Shown one piece after another: positions 1 through 12,690 of a stretch of 64,000 nt of DNA; the stretch's first letter is position 1, and every line of letters begins with the position of its first letter. Source of the stretch: Struthio camelus. Taxonomy: Eukaryota > Chordata > Aves > Struthioniformes > Struthionidae. Under the pieces are notes generated by a model. That model made no database searches, had not been told where the DNA came from, and saw only the letters and a list, made by a program, of their open reading frames with translations. Made by a program: the position numbers and the translations under genes. The DNA lies in contig NC_090964.1 in NCBI RefSeq assembly GCF_040807025.1, positions 7,898,214 to 7,962,213 on the forward strand, in the 5' to 3' direction.

Positions 1-2621
1 TAGAACGCACCAAACAGCTTAACATCTAACCAAGGAAAAATAAGGCATTTCCTTCTACCAGATCTCTGCTAAAAGTGTTCACAAAACTAACCTAATCCTG
101 GGCATGTACAAGGCTTTCTAGGTTCAGGTGATCTAACTCCCGTCACGTCCACGTTTGTCTATATTTCCTACCCGCACTGTTATATTTATGCTAAACAATA
201 ACTTGTAATCACTCTGATCATGTGCTTGTTCTGGTGATCCCAAGAAAGGCTCTGTTCCTCATTAACAAAATCTCCAAAGTGTTTAGTGCCTCGTCCTCTC
301 CAGACTCCCAGGCACTGCAGGCACGTGGAAGAGCAGCGCGGTCCCCACTAACCGCCCGTTCGCTCCCTCTCCCCGAGGCGATGCAGCCACGGCCTGACCA
401 GCCGGCGGCGGCGTGCTTCGTGACCGCGCGCGGAAGAGCAGCAAGAGGCTGAGATAACAGGCAATATTATCTGATGTGGCTGGCAAATGTGGCCACACAG
501 AAATCAGGCAAAATGTTGCTGCTACAGAAATAAGCGATGGTAACATTACTGAGGAAGGGCAGGGCTGTGCCGGCATTGCTATTTTGGCAGTTCCATCCCT
601 GGGACATACGGAGTCTTGCTGCAGGCGTCTTCTCCTGCAGACTTTGCTCTGATCCCTACAGAGATCTGGGCTAGACTTGCATTGCCAGTGTCTCAGTTTA
701 ACTGCCAGGAGGTCCAGCTAGAGCGGGAGACAGACAGACGCACAAACAGCCTCAACGCAACTGCTGGGGAGGGTGGGACGTTCCCATCATCTGCAGCCTG
801 CAGCCTGCAAACAGCTCTGCCCACTCCCTGCTGCAGGAGGGCCATGGGACGTTTCCCCCAGGGCTGATCCCCGCAGGGCCGGGCCAGGCAGGTCCCTAAC
901 CCGGGCCGGGGTGGGGGGAGCCCGGGGAGGGCAGGTACTGCAGCCTTGAGGCTGGGCGCAGACAGATTTGCAACGTTTCCTGCCAGGACAAGCCAAGCTG
1001 CCGCTGCTCCGAGCGCTGCAGTGTTTCTGACCCGGCAATACTGGCTCTGAGTGCATGAGCATGCGTCCAGCATCTCCTTCACCTGCCTGGCCAGTGTGGA
1101 GGCACCTGCAGCGAGCTGTGTCTGGCCTCAGGAGAAAAGGAAGTTCCACAGGGCATATCCTTTAAATGAGGGAAAGCATTCGACCTTATTTCGCCTTCTC
1201 CGCCTCACTTTCTGCACTGGGAACACGAGGGACACCCTGGCTGTGCAACCCTCTGCAGAGCTGGATTTGAATCTTCCCATGGCTTGTGGCACCCAAATCC
1301 GCACCGAGGGGAATCCTTCACTGCAGCAATAGGTACAGCACAAATAGCCTTTGGTCCCTGGTTGCAGTCCATCTATTTCTTCCTGAATCTGTCTCTCCCT
1401 GCCTGCAGCTGGGCATGAGATGGGCCTTTCTGTGGCTGATTTTGAAGCCACCAGCAGTGTGGCCAACACAGAGGCAGCCACTACGTTACTTACGCATAAG
1501 TGAAAGAAATTATTCCTTCCTTAAAATAACCACTGGAGAAGTTATGCATGTTTATAGTGAACACAGTTATTGGGTAGGCTTTACTCCACAACAGTCTCCC
1601 GTGCCTCTACTAGAGGCTTCCTACGCTTGTACCTCTTCACCCTCACCCCGCACTACAGCTTTTCCACTCAGAGCAGAGAGTATTAGCTGCCATTTGTGCT
1701 GCCAGCCCTGCACAAAACACTTCCAAACGATAATGCCTTTCTACTTCAGTTTCCCCAGCACTGCCTGGGCAGGCCCCTCCAGGCAGCAATTGCTCTGCGC
1801 TGCCCCGTTTCAGGACTGAGATCATGCCTACACACAGCCAGGTTCTTTCCCTGTTCCTTTTGCGGTATGTGTGACAATAAAACATAGTTAAAGGCTTTTT
1901 TTTTTTTTTTTTGAGACTTGCCTAGGGACAAGAGTGAAATCAACTGGAGAGAAAATTAGAAGCATTTATAATTCACCTTTGACACAGGGATTATGGGGAG
2001 AGAAATGCAACTTTAATGTGGCTGAGGTTTATAAAACTGTAATGTGCAAGCTTAAGTGTAAAAACCCTGTCATTTTGTATATTTGAACACTCTTTGGCGA
2101 AAAGTAAATGCTTCCAAATGCACTTTGTGTCCCCAGAGGAGGCTCACTGAGTCCCCAGCAGCGCAATATCCCTACTCCTTCTCCAACCCAGCCATCTTCC
2201 TGACCGCTCAGGCAGTATCACTCAGAGAGGTTGTTCTCCAGGGCCTGTCCGCAGCCACAGCACAGTGTTGGCATGGGCAGCCACAACAGCCCTTCCACCT
2301 CTGCTGGCCCCGCTCGGGCTGCGAGCGTGAATCTTGGAGACGAGGTAACAGCTGGCGCAGGAATCTGTGCAGTTATCAGCGTTACTGCTTCCCTCTTGTG
2401 GTGAGGAAACGGCCTCGGAGACAGAGGCTGTACCCACCAGCTGGGACAGACAGATCACAGCTAAATCACCAGTGGGAGAAACCCTTGATCTCTGTTGAGA
2501 AAGACTCTTTTTCTTTTGCGTGTACTCCTCTAAAGGGAGAGAGGTCCCCAAGTAGGTTGAATTTATTGCTCTTTGTGCTCCTGTGAGTGTGATCCCCCAC
2601 CCTCCCCTTGTTCTTTTTCAG
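1..2621. other. CNR2 upstream region, no gene identified
   Basis: No convincing coding exon is visible on either strand. A small CG-rich patch lies near 340-440 and a run of 17 T at 1896-1912. In human the next gene beyond CNR2 is PNRC2, transcribed away from CNR2; its protein was not found here, so it should lie left of the window. One or more noncoding first exons of CNR2 are expected in this stretch, since a good splice acceptor (pyrimidine tract then AG at 2620-2621) sits just before the coding exon, but I cannot place them. No strong CpG island is present, which fits a tissue-restricted gene. Confidence 0.5.
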
Positions 2622-2688
2622 AGCATCTGAAGAAATGCAGAAGGAAGAAAAAAGGCTCTCTGCAAGCTCCTGGCCCCAGTTAACTACT

Positions 2689-3744
2689 ATGGATATATGC
2701 AAGGTACATGAAAACACCTCCAAATGCAGTGCGAACGCCATGCCCATGGAGTGTTTCATGGTTCTCAGCACACAAGCGCAGAAGATAAGCATTGCCACGC
2801 TGTGCTGCCTCTTTGGGACACTGTGCATTTTGGAGAACTCTTTGGTGTTGTATCTGATTTTCTCTTCCCCCACAATTCGGAAAAAACCTTCCTACCTCTT
2901 TATCAGCAGCCTTGCCTTGGCTGACATCCTGGCCAGCATCATCTTCGTCTCCAGTTTTGTTAACTTCCATGTCTTTAATACAATTGATTCCTCTAAAGAA
3001 ACATTCCTGCTGAAGCTGGGAGGGGTCAACACATCCTTCACAGCATCCCTGAGCAGTTTGCTGCTGACGGCCCTGGACCGTTACATCTCCATCAGCCAGC
3101 CCTCCGAATACAAGTCTCTTGTGACAAGGAAGAGAGCGTGGGTAGCCCTGGGGGTGCTCTGGATGACATGTGTGACCATTTCCTCCCTGCCCCTTCTGGG
3201 CTGGAACTGCTGCATTCTCGATTCAGCCTGCTCTGAGCTGTTCCCATTTGTGGATGACAACTATCTGTCAAGCTGGATCTGCCTCATCATGGTCCTGCTG
3301 GTGTCGATAGTCTGTGCCTATGCACGTGTGCTGTGGAAGGCTCATCAGCACGTGGCTTACATGGGGAAGCAGCAAGTGCAGGGTGGGAAGCAAAATGCCA
3401 GGATGAGGATGGACGTCATGCTGGCCAAGACGCTAGTGATAGTACTGACTGTCCTCATGCTGTGCTGGTCTCCAGTCCTGGTTCTCATGATCTACAGCAT
3501 CTTTGTGAGGCTGAGCAATCAGCTTCGGAGGGTGTTTGCCTTCTGCAGCACCCTCTGCCTGCTGAATTCCATGGTGAACCCCATTATTTATGCCCTGCGG
3601 AGTAAAGAGCTGTATTCTTCCCTGAGGATGGCCTTCTCTCGGTTCAGGAGGCAGCTAAGGGCCACAGAGGGCAGCCCAGAAGCAGAGAGTACCCACAAGT
3701 CCTCAGCGATAGAGACTGTTTGTGAAGAAACATGCGTAACATAG
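2689..3744 (+). CDS. CNR2: Cannabinoid receptor 2 (class A GPCR)
   Basis: Seven-transmembrane Gi/o-coupled receptor for endocannabinoids such as 2-AG, chiefly on immune cells. The whole protein is in one exon, as in mammals: 351 residues from ATG 2689, against 360 in human. Visible marks are a short N-terminal tail with an N-glycosylation site (NTS near residue 9), the TM2 motif SLALADILAS, the TM3 DRY motif near residue 130, TM6 CWSP, TM7 NPIIY and a Ser/Thr-bearing tail. The CSELFP segment of extracellular loop 2 and WKAHQHVA of loop 3 match CNR2 specifically rather than CNR1. An in-frame ATG at 2635 would add 18 residues; I chose 2689 because it aligns with the human N-terminus and has A at -3 and G at +4. 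Its neighbour FUCA1 agrees with the human order. Confidence 0.95.
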   Translation: MDICKVHENTSKCSANAMPMECFMVLSTQAQKISIATLCCLFGTLCILENSLVLYLIFSSPTIRKKPSYLFISSLALADILASIIFVSSFVNFHVFNTIDSSKETFLLKLGGVNTSFTASLSSLLLTALDRYISISQPSEYKSLVTRKRAWVALGVLWMTCVTISSLPLLGWNCCILDSACSELFPFVDDNYLSSWICLIMVLLVSIVCAYARVLWKAHQHVAYMGKQQVQGGKQNARMRMDVMLAKTLVIVLTVLMLCWSPVLVLMIYSIFVRLSNQLRRVFAFCSTLCLLNSMVNPIIYALRSKELYSSLRMAFSRFRRQLRATEGSPEAESTHKSSAIETVCEETCVT

Positions 3745-4900
3745 GGAGGAACGCTCAGTGAAAGTCTGAGCTTGGGCAGGTGGAAAGAATCTGGCTCATT
3801 TTTCTTTTGGATAGTTTTTCTTTTCTCCTCTCTGTGGGGGTCCTGGGAGATGATGGATCAGATGCTTGTCATGGAGCCACCTCCCTCTGATGTTATTCTT
3901 AGACACTGAGACACAAAGTGCGCAAAATTTACATGGACAGTCAGTCCCTGTGCTGTGCTACCATATGGAGGCTGCAGAGATACCAGTGCCATGTAACACC
4001 ATGCCAGTCAAGAGCCTTCTGCAGACCCCCATGGGGCAATGGATAAAGGAGTCCATACCCCAGAACAGCAGATCCTAATATTTTAAGATAGGTCTTCCTG
4101 CCTGGCCTTCTGCCTGTCCAGCCAGTCACCTCCTAACCCATTTTTCAGTGGTGTCTTCCTCACACACTCTTAAAACACAGCCAAACTCAAGCAAAGCCCC
4201 CTACAACTTCAGGCACACTAGAAATAACCAGGCATCATATAGCTCTCTCTCTAAAACCCCTAACTGGGCATGGGCAAAATTATACAAGCACTATCAGCAA
4301 AGTGCTAACAGCACATCATTCAGTGGCAGAGATACATCTATTTATACCAGTCTTGAAGGCAGGGGTGTTATGTATTAACAGCGTGGTGACACAGGTCTTG
4401 AGGTCCTGGCAAGCGTGGGAGAATGACATCGACTCATGACAAGGCTCCCTCCACCTATTAACACCTAGGTGCATCATTGCAGCAGCAGGGCCTGCAGCAG
4501 CAGAGGAGATACCTGAGCTTTTGCTGGAAAAAGTTACACCTTGCAAATCGTTTCACTGGAGTTGCTTACAAACTGTCCTGCCTAATCACGTCTCACAGCG
4601 TTTAAGGTCGTACTGCTTTTAGCGCTTCATTCTTTATGTAGGAAAACGAACATGTTCTCACTGTGGCTTATAGACTCTGCAATAGCTAAGCGCTTCAAGA
4701 TGGATCTGACACTGCAGGCACCACGTTTCAGTCAGGAAGTTTAAGGAAACCTAATCTATGTGACACAGACATTTGTTCATTTGGATGTCATGTATTTGGA
4801 TGTTATGTTATTAAACGATCAAACCATTTTTCAGCCTCTTCTTCCCTTAACCTCTGGGACACAAGATCCTCCCCTCCAAGCAACAGCTTCAAGGCTAACC
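3745..4900 (+). other. CNR2 3'UTR and intergenic sequence
   Basis: This is noncoding sequence after the CNR2 stop. The best poly(A) candidate I see is ATTAAA at 4810-4815, which would give a 3'UTR of about 1.1 kb. This is weak evidence without transcript data. No other gene or repeat was recognised. Confidence 0.4.
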
Positions 4901-5570
4901 TTGGCCGGATATTCCGACCGTAAGCAATGGATTCTTTGGCAAAATACACGAAAGCGGCCGTTTCGGCTGGTCAGAACCGCCACGGCCGGCGCGGTTTGCT
5001 GCCAGCTCTTTCTCAGTAGTGACTACAAAGCAATCCCCGCCGCCGCCAAGCGCCGCGGCGGGGCAGGAGGCCCGGAGCGGCTTCTCCGGGTCAGGGCCTC
5101 CAGCTGCTCGGACTTCGCCCTCTCCCCCCGCAGGGCCCTCACGTGCCGGTCTTGGAGTGAGGCCTCAGGCCCACACGCCACGCTCCAGCCGCCGGCGCAC
5201 AGGCCGCGGGGGGTGACGGAGGGTCTCAGGCCGGTCGCCGGCGGCCTCCCACTGCACGTCGGGCCCCCCACGGCGCAGCGGGGCCGCCAGCGCTGAGGCG
5301 CAGGCAGGTGGGCTCTCTCTGGGAGGCCTTTCTCTTACCTTGGCCCCACACGGCGAGGCGCGGGCTGGCTGCGGGAGGGCACACGAGACAGCTGGAGCAG
5401 GGCAGACCCGGAGCTGTGGGCAAGAAGCGGGGCTTCAGCCCAGGGTGCGAGGCGGACAGCAGCCTCGAACTCGCGGCGCCTCGCTAGCAATGGCGGCCGC
5501 GCGTCACCCTTTGCCTCGCTAGCAATGGCGGCCGCCGCCCTTACGTCACGCGGCGCGGGGCCGGGGCGCT
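4900..5570 (+). promoter_or_regulatory. FUCA1 CpG-island promoter with 35-bp duplication
   Basis: This is a CpG-dense stretch that continues into exon 1. It holds one CACGTG E-box at 5140-5145 and a CRE-like TTACGTCA at 5541-5548. A tandem duplication of about 35 bp puts TCGCTAGCAATGGCGGCCGC at 5481-5500 and again at 5516-5535. Each copy carries a YY1-type core (AATGGCGGC). Both copies lie just upstream of the start codon at 5571 and supply upstream ATGs at 5490 and 5525. Confidence 0.75.
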
Positions 5571-8500
5571 ATGGCGGCCGGCGGGCTCCTGTGGCTGGCG
5601 GCGGCGGGGCTGGCGCTGGCGCTGGCCGAGCCGCGCTACCGCCCGGACTGGGCCAGCCTGGACGCGCGGCCGGTGCCGGCCTGGTTCGACCGGGCCAAGG
5701 TGGGCGTGTTCGTGCACTGGGGGGTGTTCGCCGTCCCGGCCTGGGGCTCCGAGTGGTTCTGGTGGCACTGGCGGGGCGAGCAGCGCGCCGACTACGAGCG
5801 CTTCGTGCGGAGCCGCTACCCGCCCGCCACCACCTACGCGGACTTCGCACCTCTCTTCACCGCCCACGACTTCCAGCCCCGCGAGTGGGCCCAGCTCTTC
5901 CAGCGGGCCGGCGCCAGGTCAGCGCCAGGGTGCCGGCCTGCGAGGCCCGGGGGAAAGGGAGGTCGCTGAGAGGATGGGGGATCCGTGAAGGGATGGGGTG
6001 TCTGTGAGGAGATGGGGGATCCATGAGGAGATGGGGGATCCGTGAGGGAATGGGGGATCCATGAGGGAATGGGCATCTGTGAGGAGATGGAGGATCCCTG
6101 AGGGGATAGAGAATCCGTGAGGGAATGGGGGATCCGTGGGGGAATGGGGGATCCGTGGGGGAATGGGGGTCTATGAGGGGATGGGGGATCCGTGAGGGGA
6201 TGGGGGATCCGTGGGGGAATGGGGGTCTATGAGGGGATGGGGGATCTGTGAGGGGATGGGGGATCCATGAGGGAATGGGCATCTGTGAGGAGATGGAGGA
6301 TCCCTGAGGGGATAGAGAATCCATGAGGAGATGGGGGATCCATGGGGGAATGAGGGATCCGTGGGGGAATGGGGGTCTATGAGGGGATGGGGGATCTGTG
6401 AGGGGATGGGGTGACTGTGAGAGGATAGGGGATCCGTGAGGGGATGGGGGATCACTGAGGGGAGGGGGATTCGTGAGGAGATGGTGGTGTCCGTGAGGGG
6501 ATGGGGGATCCCTGAAGGGATGAGGAGTACCTGAGGGGCTGTCTCCAGTGTCCCTGAGGGGATGGGGGGTGTCCCTGAGCCATGCCCAGGGTCTCTGAGG
6601 GGAGGGGGGTCCCTGGGGGGCTGCATCCTGGGTCCCTGAGGGGACAGAGGATCCCTGAGGGGATGGAGGGACCACGTCTGGGCAATCCTGAGGGGATGGC
6701 GGGTTCCTGAGCAGAGCCTGGGGGCCCCTGGGGGGCCATGCCCAGCGGTCCTGAGGAGATGGCAGGTCTTACTACCTCGTGAGTCTCAGTTGTTCATTCT
6801 TTACCAGCGTTAAAGACCATTTAAGAGCTTTACTATTCTGGAAGCTTCTTCTAGATGTAAAGGATAATGAAAGGGTTTTCTAAAGAGTGCTCCTCACAGC
6901 ATGGCTATTCAGTCCCTTGCTTTCTCATTTACCGGGTCTGCCAGTGAGCCTGAGGAATATCTTAGCAAGTTCTTTTGTCCTCCTGACTGAGTACTCTCCT
7001 TTTCCTAAGGTATGTGGTACTGACAGCGAAGCACCATGAAGGCTTCACAAACTGGGGGTCACCTGTGTCATGGAGCTGGAACTCTGTGGATACGGGGCCC
7101 CACCGAGATCTTGTAGGAGAGCTGGGACAAGCTCTCAGGGAGAGGTACATTGCTGCCAACCTTTGTTGTTCCTTTCATCTTTGTGCATTAAATTATCCTG
7201 GCTGTTCTTGACAAACAGCCAAAAATGCTGAGTTTAGGACGAAAACGGTAGTGCTTGCAAAGTTGTGAAATCTGTGAAATAATAATGCTAGTAATTTAAT
7301 TCTTAATCCCTGCTGCCAGCCTAACTCTTTCCTCTCTCTTTTCTATCTTTTAGCAACATACGCTATGGCCTGTATCATTCTCTGTTGGAGTGGTTTAATC
7401 CACTCTATCTAGCCGACAAAGAAAGTGGCTTCAAGACCCAGAGCTTCGTTTTACAGAAGACAATGCCAGAACTTTATGATCTTGTCTTAAGGTAAGAGCT
7501 ACAACTGGTTAGGACTCAAGAGCGTTTCTTGGTTTCCATGCTGTAGAGAAAGGTGCAAACTGGATGCAGAGAAGAGGAGTGAAAAATGTTAATTTTTGCC
7601 AAGGCAGCTTTGTTTTCTTAGCGGTAGTGGTGTGAGGTAACTAGAAAAAGGGTAATTTATTTGACCTGTGAACAATCTGACTTACACAGTAATGCAGGGA
7701 AAAAGCTTAGATGCAGGAGCAATGCCCTTTACTGCAGCATTTTGAGCATAGTGGCCTAGAAAGTGGAGCAAGCTATTTAATATTACGTAGAGTAGAAAAG
7801 CAGTTTCACTGTGAATTTACATCCTTGCTTTGCTTTCCTGAGTTGACAAAAATACCAGGCTTGGACATGTGTTGCTCAGAATGGCCATTGTTCCAGGTAA
7901 AGAATGTGCTTCGTAATTGCCATTAAGATGCACTCTTCTGTTTTTGGAAGAATTGCATCCTGTATTCAGCTGTGATCAACATGCCGCTGCAAGAACCTTG
8001 TTTGTGGCTTTGTCTGAACTAGGAAATGATAGCATGAACTCCTCATAACGTCAGGCAATGGGAAGAGGAAGTGAAGATGGACTCCGGAAGTAAGAAAGGC
8101 AGTGCTGTGACAGGCTTCCTTTGAGGTAGGAGAAAATAAGAGGCCATTTTGAAATAACATTCCTCTCTCTGTTAGATATAAACCAGATTTGATTTGGTCG
8201 GATGGAGACTGGGAAGCTCCGGAGTCGTACTGGAATTCTACCTCTTTCCTTGCCTGGCTTTATAATGATAGTCCTGTCAAGGTATTGCTCTCAGCTATCC
8301 TTCTTGTTTTCTCGCACTCTGTAGGTATGAAAGGTCTGGCAGCAGTGAGGTGTGACTGTGGTCAGGTCAGAAATCTGTTTGACAGATGCCAATCATGTGC
8401 ATTATTCTTTCCTCAAAAATAAAAAGTCCATGCTCTGCTCCTGTGAGAAGACTCTGGTGTCCAAATCAGAACTTGAAAAGAAGCCACAGGCCTGTTGCTT

Positions 8501-11105
8501 TACAGCACACATGTGGGAGGCTCAGATGCCAGGAGCCTCGTCGCCTCAACTTCTTGAGTGAACGGGGAGTTTCTTCCATAGAGGCATTCAGCCTTTTCTG
8601 GAGGCTCTTCTCTCTCTTTCTCTTGATTAGATAGGCAGCCTTAGATATTTTGCCTCCCAACTTGAGTGCCTCACGTAGGAGGGATGAATGCAAGCTGAAA
8701 AGTCCAGGACAAAACACTCTCCCTTCTGAGCTGTTGTTGTTCTTTCAGGACACTGTTGTCGTGAATGATCGTTGGTGTAATAACTGCTCTTGCCATCATG
8801 GAGGCTACTACAATTGTGCTGACAAATACAAACCAGGTACCCTGCCAACTCACAAGTGGGAGATGTGCTCCTCTGTCGACAAGCTGTCCTGGGGGTATCG
8901 AAGCAACATGCGTATAGCTGAGTTAATGGATGAAGCAAGTATCATTGAGGTAAGAAATCTTAAGTCAAAATTGCTGAGAATTAGAGGTTTCTTTCCTCCT
9001 TGCAGAGGAGGCTTGCAGAAAGAGTTGTCATGTGCTTTATGCAACCAGAGTGAAGTTAAAGGAGTATTGGATGAGGATAAAGTACTCCTCAGGTGCCTGT
9101 GTCTTTGTTGTCAGAAGTGAAGATAAATCAGTTGGTTAACCTTGTTTTATCTGTCGCAGGAACTAGTGCAGACTGTGAGTTTTGGAGGCAACTACCTTCT
9201 CAATGTGGGCCCTACAAGTGAAGGGGTGATTGTTCCCATCTTCCAAGAAAGACTTCTGGCACTTGGGAGGTGGCTGGACACTAATGGGGAGGCAATTTAT
9301 GAATCAAAGCCATGGAGAGTACAGATGGAGAACAGCACAAACAGTGTCTGGTAAGGACTCCATTGCTAAATACCTTCCTGAAACAGGAATCTAGCATGGG
9401 CTGGGACTTCCAGAGCTGACATTTCTTTCTTATTTGTTCTTAAATTCAGTACTCTCTGAAGTGTTGCCATCAGGTGTGGATGGCTTTTAGGAACTATCCT
9501 ACAACCAGAGCGCTCAGTTCCCGCCCCTGAGTGTAATGTAAAGAATATCTTGCTGTGCACATGCAGTTAGAAAGAAGAGAATAAAAATCAGGACTTCAGC
9601 CATCTTGCTTAATTAAAAAAGAACAAATCTTCCTCAAAAAAATTTCCATGCTGTTGCTGTCAGGACTGTTTAAGAAGTGGTCCTGGCTAGTTTGAGTTGC
9701 ATAAATATAGTTTGTCTAAACTCATGCAATCTGTGAATGTAGTGATATTTGCTTTTAAATTGTTATATACTAGTACTGCTCACTGTTACCCAACTGTTAC
9801 ATCTTACTTGCTGAGAAAGGCATAGTAAGGGAGCCAAGAGCCAGAAACGCTGGGATTTTTTTGCAAGCGCGCCCAAATGTGTTCAGCCTAGAAATGCAGA
9901 GCAGTGAAAAGATCAGCAAAAGGCAGTGTGTCCACTCTGTTGACCACAGCCTGAAGCAAGGACAGATCAGCAAATGACGTCCACTTTTAGCGAGCATGTG
10001 TGGACTTTGTGTGAGTTTCATCAGCCAGCGCTGCCTGGATAAATGGTGGGTCAAAAGTGACACGTTTTGGAACGAGAGGAAAGTAGGTGACCCCTGTATG
10101 ACAACAGGAGGCAAGCCGGTGTTCTTGGGTTGTCTGAAAAGTCAAGCTCATGTCTCTTGTATGGAGCTCTTCATGTTGCTGAGCTGTTGCTCTCTTAGGT
10201 ACACTTGTAAAGGACTGGTTGTCTATGCCATCTTTCTGACCTGGCCCCAGGACAATCTGTTGAAGCTCTCTTCACCTGTTCCATCTCCAGACACGCAAGT
10301 AAGGAACGTTAAAAATAGATAATGAACGTGGAGAGCCCATCTCAGGCACATGCGTGCTGGGAAGGCCCATTTGGTAGCTGGTGGGAATGCAGAAGTTGTC
10401 AACTCTTGCTTCTTGTCCTGGGACTCACTGTCCCTCCTACTGATCCATGCAGCATCCCAGGTTAGTCTTCAAGCTTCATGGTCACTGTCCCATAGAACAG
10501 TGGATAGGACTTGGCAGGACAGGCCCATAGTCTGCCACAGAGTAGGTAGGGATACTTCTTCCCTGCAGTCTTTTGCTCCTTTTGACACAGTAAGGAGAAG
10601 TAAATGAAAAATGTCTCACATAGCAGAAGGGATCACTGGTATAACATCTCAAATGCAGGTCAGGTGCATCGACCTGCTAATTGTAAATGTAATTGTAAGT
10701 GACGCAAATGCTGGAGTGCCCTTTGCTCTAAATAAACATAAGTAAAGACTTTGCAGTAAAAAGAACTACAGTCAAATGTTTGGCCCCAACATATCCGTTA
10801 TGTTGCCTTTTGTGCACTGTGACTTATAGGTAGAAGTGCACAAGACCACTCTGAATGAGTAGGAAGGCTCTATAGAGACTGCAAATGTGTTAGGTGTACT
10901 AGGATGCCCAAGTGGAAAACACCTGTTTGAGCTGTAACTGCGTGTCCCCTCCCTCTTTCTGCAGGTGACGATGTTGGGTCTTGCAGGAGCTCTGAAGTGG
11001 CAGAAGTCTCCCGATAAAGGACTGCTGATAACTTTGCCCTGTGTGCCTCCATCTCCTATATCTGCTCAGTCTGGCTGGACTGTCAAGCTTGAGGGTGTGA
11101 AATGA
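5571..11105 (+). CDS. FUCA1: Tissue alpha-L-fucosidase, lysosomal (GH29)
   Basis: Lysosomal hydrolase that removes alpha-L-fucose from glycoproteins and glycolipids; loss in human causes fucosidosis. Exons: 5571-5917, 7010-7144, 7354-7491, 8176-8281, 8749-8949, 9160-9350, 10199-10298, 10965-11105, all with GT..AG introns. They join to 452 residues plus stop (human 466). Residues 1-19 form a hydrophobic signal peptide (LALALA before EPRYRP). The motif [18 protein letters not shown] is typical of GH29. The nucleophile Asp is D216 in IWSDGDW and the acid/base Glu is E280 in KWEMC; their spacing of 64 equals that of human D225 and E289. Sequons occur in WNSTS, NNCS and ENSTN. An upstream ATG at 5525 opens an out-of-frame reading frame across the true start. 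Identity is firm. Confidence 0.97.
5958..6765. repeat. Minisatellite in FUCA1 intron 1
   Basis: This is an array of about 0.8 kb. Its units are about 18-20 bp with a core like GATGGGGGATCCGTGAGGG, some shortened to a GGGGTCTATGAGGG form. It is purest from 5975 to 6480 and decays towards 6765. A higher-order pattern is visible: a segment of about 63 bp at 6053-6115 recurs about 206 bp later at 6258-6320, and a second block recurs about 150 bp apart (6211-6259 and 6361-6410). The lack of stops on the minus strand follows from the unit sequence and is not a gene. Confidence 0.93.
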
Positions 11106-12690
11106 CAGCTGTGGGATGAAAGCAGCAATCTGCCCCTGCTTTTCCTTTAATTTGAGGCTAAGAATTTTTTTCATTTATTGTTGAGTAAATTGTTTTTCCC
11201 TCAGTAGAACTGCTTTTCTAAGACACTTTGTCTATAAGGGATTGCAGTGTCTGTGGACCTTGTTTGGGGGGAAAGGACTGACCTCTCTGCTCAGCAGTTC
11301 CTGCTGACAGAAGGGGAAGTGTGAACATGATTTGCAGTACTCTTCTGCTGGGATGTGACTGCTGGTGGGCCAAACACCTAAACTTGCAATGACAGGGTTT
11401 TTGTTTTAAAGCGGAGCGTCTTGGCAGATGTTTCTGCTTCACTGCCATGATTAAAGGTGCTGAAGTTGGACAGGCTCCATTAGTAGGAGTCCGTACAAAG
11501 TTAATACTGGGCAGTTAAGAGAATCTGAGTTGGGATGTCAGGCCACACTGTACAGTATCTAGGTATTACAGTGGGGGGTGCAATAGCAATGCCTGAAGTT
11601 GGCAAATCACTCGGCCAAGAGGGTATTTATCTGCCAAGGAGGAGATCTGCACGCTAGCGAGGAGAAGACTGTTAGAGCAGCCCACAGGTCACCCGGAGCA
11701 GTGGGAGCTGTGCCCACATGCGTGCCAGGGAGCCAGGCTATGCACAGCAGCCAGGGCCAGGCTTCCCCGGGCAGGAGCAGGCCCTGTCACTTCCGTGGCG
11801 TAATCTACTCATGGTCATCTACTAGTTACCAAATTAATTTTGGTAACTAATGTGAAAGTCCTGTATGTGCAGTTATGAAGCCATGCTTGTGACAGGCATG
11901 TTCTAAAGAGGATCAATTACAGTGCCGTCTCACATTCCTGCGTATGATGTACTTTCATATAAGTAAAAAGTAACTGTATGAACTGTATTGTATTACTTTA
12001 GTATTGGCTAAAACAATTAGGATCACATACTTCCATCATGAGTAAATATAATGGATGTTTATTGTTGGAGGTGGATTAGAAGAAATTCAGCTATAGAAAA
12101 CTGTCATCTAACATCAGTACAAATGTATTAGCAAACCTTTATTTGTATTCTGGTGTGGATAGCTATAAGAAAAAAAGAGTTTTGTGTTTTTATGTGGACT
12201 GGAGAGAGATGTCACTGATCTGAACTGAACCCATGCCCTCTTCTGCTTTAGTGAAATAGAATTTCCTGCGTTGATGTTGAACTTCTCTAAAAAGAAGAAT
12301 TGAACAATATGTTCTTAAAATTAGGAAATTCCTCATAATGGTTTGTTCTTCTGCAACACAATTGCTGTGAAGGTCTGACAACATTGCAGAGGTTTTACGT
12401 TGTTCTTATACAATATGGTGCAAACAAAAATTGCCGGAACACTTGCAGAGCAAGCTAAGCGCAAATGCTGTGATATGCCCTGGGTCGCTGTTGGGGAAGC
12501 TGTTACTCAATTGACAAATAACAGCCTGTACCGATGAAGCTGTGTGCACTGCAGAGAACTGGCACTGCTGGGTGCAGCGCAGATTACTGGAGCCCCAAGC
12601 GCCTGGGGAGCAGCATCCTGGCTCCAAGGATGACACTGTTGCGAAGACAGGGAAAACACAAAGTCACAGCACTTTTGTCATTCCCTGGTA
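11106..12690 (+). other. FUCA1 3'UTR and intergenic sequence
   Basis: This is the FUCA1 trailer. A candidate ATTAAA poly(A) signal at 11450-11455 would make a 3'UTR of about 0.35 kb. From about 11850 to 12430 the sequence is AT-rich with no gene or repeat I recognise. CpG density rises again from about 12690 at the HMGCL promoter. Confidence 0.45.

Noticed and set aside
5857-6675. 272-codon minus-strand open frame rich in Pro, Ser and His
   Set aside because: It is a translation of the FUCA1 intron 1 minisatellite; the protein repeat has the DNA period and no family match.
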